Assembly (NCBI RefSeq): GCF_000247815.1
Contig: NC_021672.1
Location: forward strand, 71,775,437-71,839,436
DNA from: Ficedula albicollis
Taxonomy: Eukaryota; Chordata; Aves; Passeriformes; Muscicapidae
DNA: 64,000 bases
Direction of reading: 5' to 3'
The position numbers and the translations under genes are program-made. Below the pieces are notes generated by a model. The model did no database searches. It had not been told where the DNA came from and saw only the letters and a list, made by a program, of their open reading frames with translations. This document shows, one piece after another, positions 60,199 through 64,000 of this stretch (its first letter is position 1; each line of letters opens with the position of its first letter).

Positions 60199-61904
60199 CT
60201 GTCCAACAGCCTGGAGCACTTATTTTTAAGGCGGCACAATTGTGTCTTTTTCCCTTCCAGCGCCGGGAATTTCTCTGTGACTCTCCTTGGAGCTTCCCAT
60301 TCCTCCTGCTGTACGTGGACAGACCTCCTCTGCAGCAGCTGCACCCCAAATTCCTCTGGGGGTCGTCTGTCTGCCCTTCTCACACCACCCACAGGAGATT
60401 CCCTCTCCTCCCCCTGCCCACAGTGCTTGGATGTGTCTCCCACCCCCTTTACAAAGCCAAGCACTTGCCCACAGCCTTCTCCCGTGGGTCCCTGTGTAAA
60501 CTTTGCAGCTCTGTTTTCCCTGGACTCACAGCCCTGTCATCACCCCCCCTCTCTTCCTGACCTCCTCACTCCCCCTGGAAAGCAGCCCTACCTCCCATCT
60601 CTTTGCTCACTGCTCTAATGGCCCGAACCAACCCTCCCTCCCCCCACAGTTTATCTCTCCTCTTCCCCATGCTGCAGCCTGCTCGTGGGATGATGGACAA
60701 GCTAAAGGTTGAGAAAATACAGCAAAATGCCTTTCTTATCCTGTGATGACCAAGGGGGAGGACACAGCCTGATAAAAATGACAAGCCAGGAGAATTGAGA
60801 GCCAGACCCTTCACCTGCCTGTCCCTCAGTGCACAGAAAACACTTGCTAGACCTGCTGTGATTGCAACTGCTGCAAGCCTGCAAGGGAAGGAATTAAGGG
60901 CTCAGCCAATTAGAGCTGCAGGTTTCTGTCCAAAGAAATGTCCTTCTGTTACCTGTGAAGAGGATAATTCAAAGGCTTACATAGGAAGAAAGCCTGAAGC
61001 AGGCTGATCATTTGGAGCTGGTGGAAAACACATCTGCAGCCCTGTGTTTTATGGCCAGAGGGCTTTTCTTAGCATCTGGTACCTGCCTAGTCCCACTGCA
61101 GTGATGGAGGTTCACATAACTGATAGATCCACCTGCTTGCTTGGGCCTATTTCTATTTCCAACCACTTACTTGGCTCTTTTGTTTTTATTGGCATGAAAC
61201 TAGCAACCACTAGTGCTGGATCAGCCATTTCCTGGCAGTGAGTGACCAGGAGACAAACATTGCATCCTCTGAATGGCCCCAAAGATGCTCTGCTGCAAAC
61301 AAAGCTCCATCCACCTCCCACTTAGACAAATTGAACCTGAAGAGGCCACAGGCAGTGACAGATGGGGGAGATAACAGGCATAAGGCTTTAGCTATTGCTG
61401 CGGCTGCTTGAAGTAATTGCAAGAGAAACTTCCAGGAATTTTCTACTCTCCTTCCTTGCTCCTGAGTCTGGATGGAGACTGAAGCAGGCTCTTTTTGCCT
61501 CTTTGTCTGCTCTACTCAGCCTCCCACCACCCCTGAGGCTACCTCCCCCTCTTTCCAGCTGTCTCAAGCTGGCACTTTCTTCCCATGCCCGCCAGCAGTA
61601 CTTTGGGCAGAGCCTCACCTTGTACCCTGCAGTCACCTGGTGCTCCACAAGGCAATTCTTTTAAAAGAATTCACTTTCTTCGAAAAGAATGGGCTGATCA
61701 TTTACTCTTCTTCTTGTTTCCCTCTATTCCCTTCCTAAAATCATGCTAAAAGGAGGTGAAATGACCTTCAGTCATTCCTTTACTTTCCACAGAGATGGTG
61801 CAGAACTCCAGACTAAGTGATGTGAGACATCTCCCTCCACTGCACGTTCCAGATTAAAACCTCCCATCAAATCTGGGTATCCCCCGTTCTTTAACAGGCA
61901 GACA

Positions 61905-62715
<811 letters not shown>

Positions 62716-64000
62716 GAAGGAGGAGGAAAAATAACCCCCCACGATTAAGACAGATTTAAAAATTTAATTCTACACTATGTTCTGAAAGAGACAAGCAAGG
62801 GAGTGATGTATTTGCCAACAAATGTGAGCAGGGAGCCAAGGTACTGGGGAAAAGGGAATAGACTGGCAGCAAAACCCTTGCAACATTGCTGCTAAAAGCC
62901 AAGTCTCAGTGAAGCCCTGCAGCCAAATTTACCCACAGCTTGAATGGAGCTGAATAATGGATTGATCTTTTGGATTCATCTGCTGTGGTCCAGCCTAAAT
63001 TCCTCCTTTTTTGCACACCTGGAGTTAGAGAGGTGGGGATGCAGCCTGGGCTTCTCAGTTTGCACCTTTCTCCCAGCTAAGGCGTGCTCTAAGGAAGAGC
63101 AGATTCCCAGCAGCAAGGCAGGCTGGTTCCCCCTCTGTCACACTCACTAAGCCCTAAATATGCCAGAGGACTCTTGGGAAGCCCCAGTCACCACACATGG
63201 CAATGCCCTGTGCAAGGAGGGATCCTAGGAGAGCCACACCTTTGGAGTCAGGACCTTCCATGTGGTTTAAACCCAGCTATATGATCAGGATGGAAGAATT
63301 TCTGCCCTCTGCCCAGCCCTAAGGTGGATACCTTCAGCAAAAGTGGGGCCACTAAGCTAGTCCCAAAATCCTGTAGAGTCAAGGTTCACCTTTTTGAGAC
63401 CTGTGCCATTTTTAAACCCCTGTGATTTCTGAAGAAACCTGGTTCTGCTGTAACCCTGAACAGCATCACGTGCTGGTGGCTCCAGGCACTTGGTCCCATC
63501 ACAGCAATTTGTGAAGTAGGTAAATGGCCATGTGCACAACAGGCTGTAGGTAATGAGGAGAGGAAGATTACAGGTAACCAAAAAGTGGTTCAGGACCTCA
63601 AGAGACCATGTGCAGGAAGAGCTGAAAGCTTTCTGCTGTGGTAGAAAAGGAAGGGGCATGGGTCAGCCTGTGCTTTGAGGAGCTCAGCTCCTCCCTCAAC
63701 AGCTCTGTCATGATGAGCTTCACCTTGGCAGCAAAGAGGCTTATTTAAGGGAGAATCAACTCAGGGCAAAGAAAGATCTTCGTCCATCCCCAGGCAGCAA
63801 AGCTGAAAGATCAGTTTGCTGAGAGGGACAGGGCTGTGGGTCGCTGCTCTGCACTTTGCAGTGGTTCTCCTCAGCAGCATTACAAGTAAGGCACTTCCCA
63901 AGTCAGCATTTATAACCTGGCCATGGCCAAAGCCCACCCTGGGGACTTGAGTCTGAGCAACATCCATGCAGGAGGAGGGAGGGTGGCTCTGCTCTGGCTG
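62716..64000. other. No gene recognised
   Basis: Ordinary unique-looking sequence with only short open frames on both strands; no repeat family or RNA gene was identified. Confidence 0.55.

Overview
The window looks like bird nuclear DNA. It holds multi-exon genes with GT-AG introns, a CR1-type LINE 3' end, and a gene order that joins CACNA1C to the IL17RA-TMEM121B-HDHD5 block. In human these lie on two chromosomes (12p13 and 22q11.1); an avian chromosome 1 arrangement is inferred from memory. Nothing bacterial, viral or CRISPR-like was seen.

Layout: (1) 257-8394, + strand: the last six coding exons seen of CACNA1C (CaV1.2 pore subunit, distal C-terminus), then about 7 kb of probable 3' UTR to a poly(A) signal near 15441. 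(2) 15.5-18.9 kb: spacer with a CR1 fragment, then a very GC-rich block made of two long poly-C runs around a 19-bp minisatellite. It is probably the damaged CpG-island promoter and first exon region of the next gene. (3) 24897-37558, +: IL17RA from a 25-nt second exon to the large SEFIR exon, with an internal 607-bp direct duplication that doubles one 78-nt coding exon. (4) 42865-46759, -: TMEM121B, one exon, interrupted by 399-nt and 2576-nt poly-C runs and by a 43-bp frame-shifting duplication. (5) 54001-57286, -: HDHD5 (CECR5), six intact coding exons plus a first exon cut by a 693-nt poly-C run, then 23 copies of a 48-bp repeat at its 5' end. (6) 59.2-64 kb: no gene recognised; one 770-nt poly-C run sits between poly-A tracts.

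The genes are neighbours, not one pathway: a calcium-channel subunit, a cytokine receptor chain, a membrane protein of unknown function and a HAD-family protein. Two things stand out. First, seven poly-C runs (88 to 2576 nt), all C on this strand, sit mainly at GC-rich first exons and replace conserved coding sequence. They are most likely sequencing or assembly failures, and the giant Pro/Gly reading frames across them are not genes. Second, the 48-bp array at the HDHD5 5' end repeats a consensus ZNF143/THAP11-type promoter motif 23 times, almost without divergence. Exon coordinates come from reading splice sites and reading phase by eye. The phases agree across every junction given, but no alignment was run.
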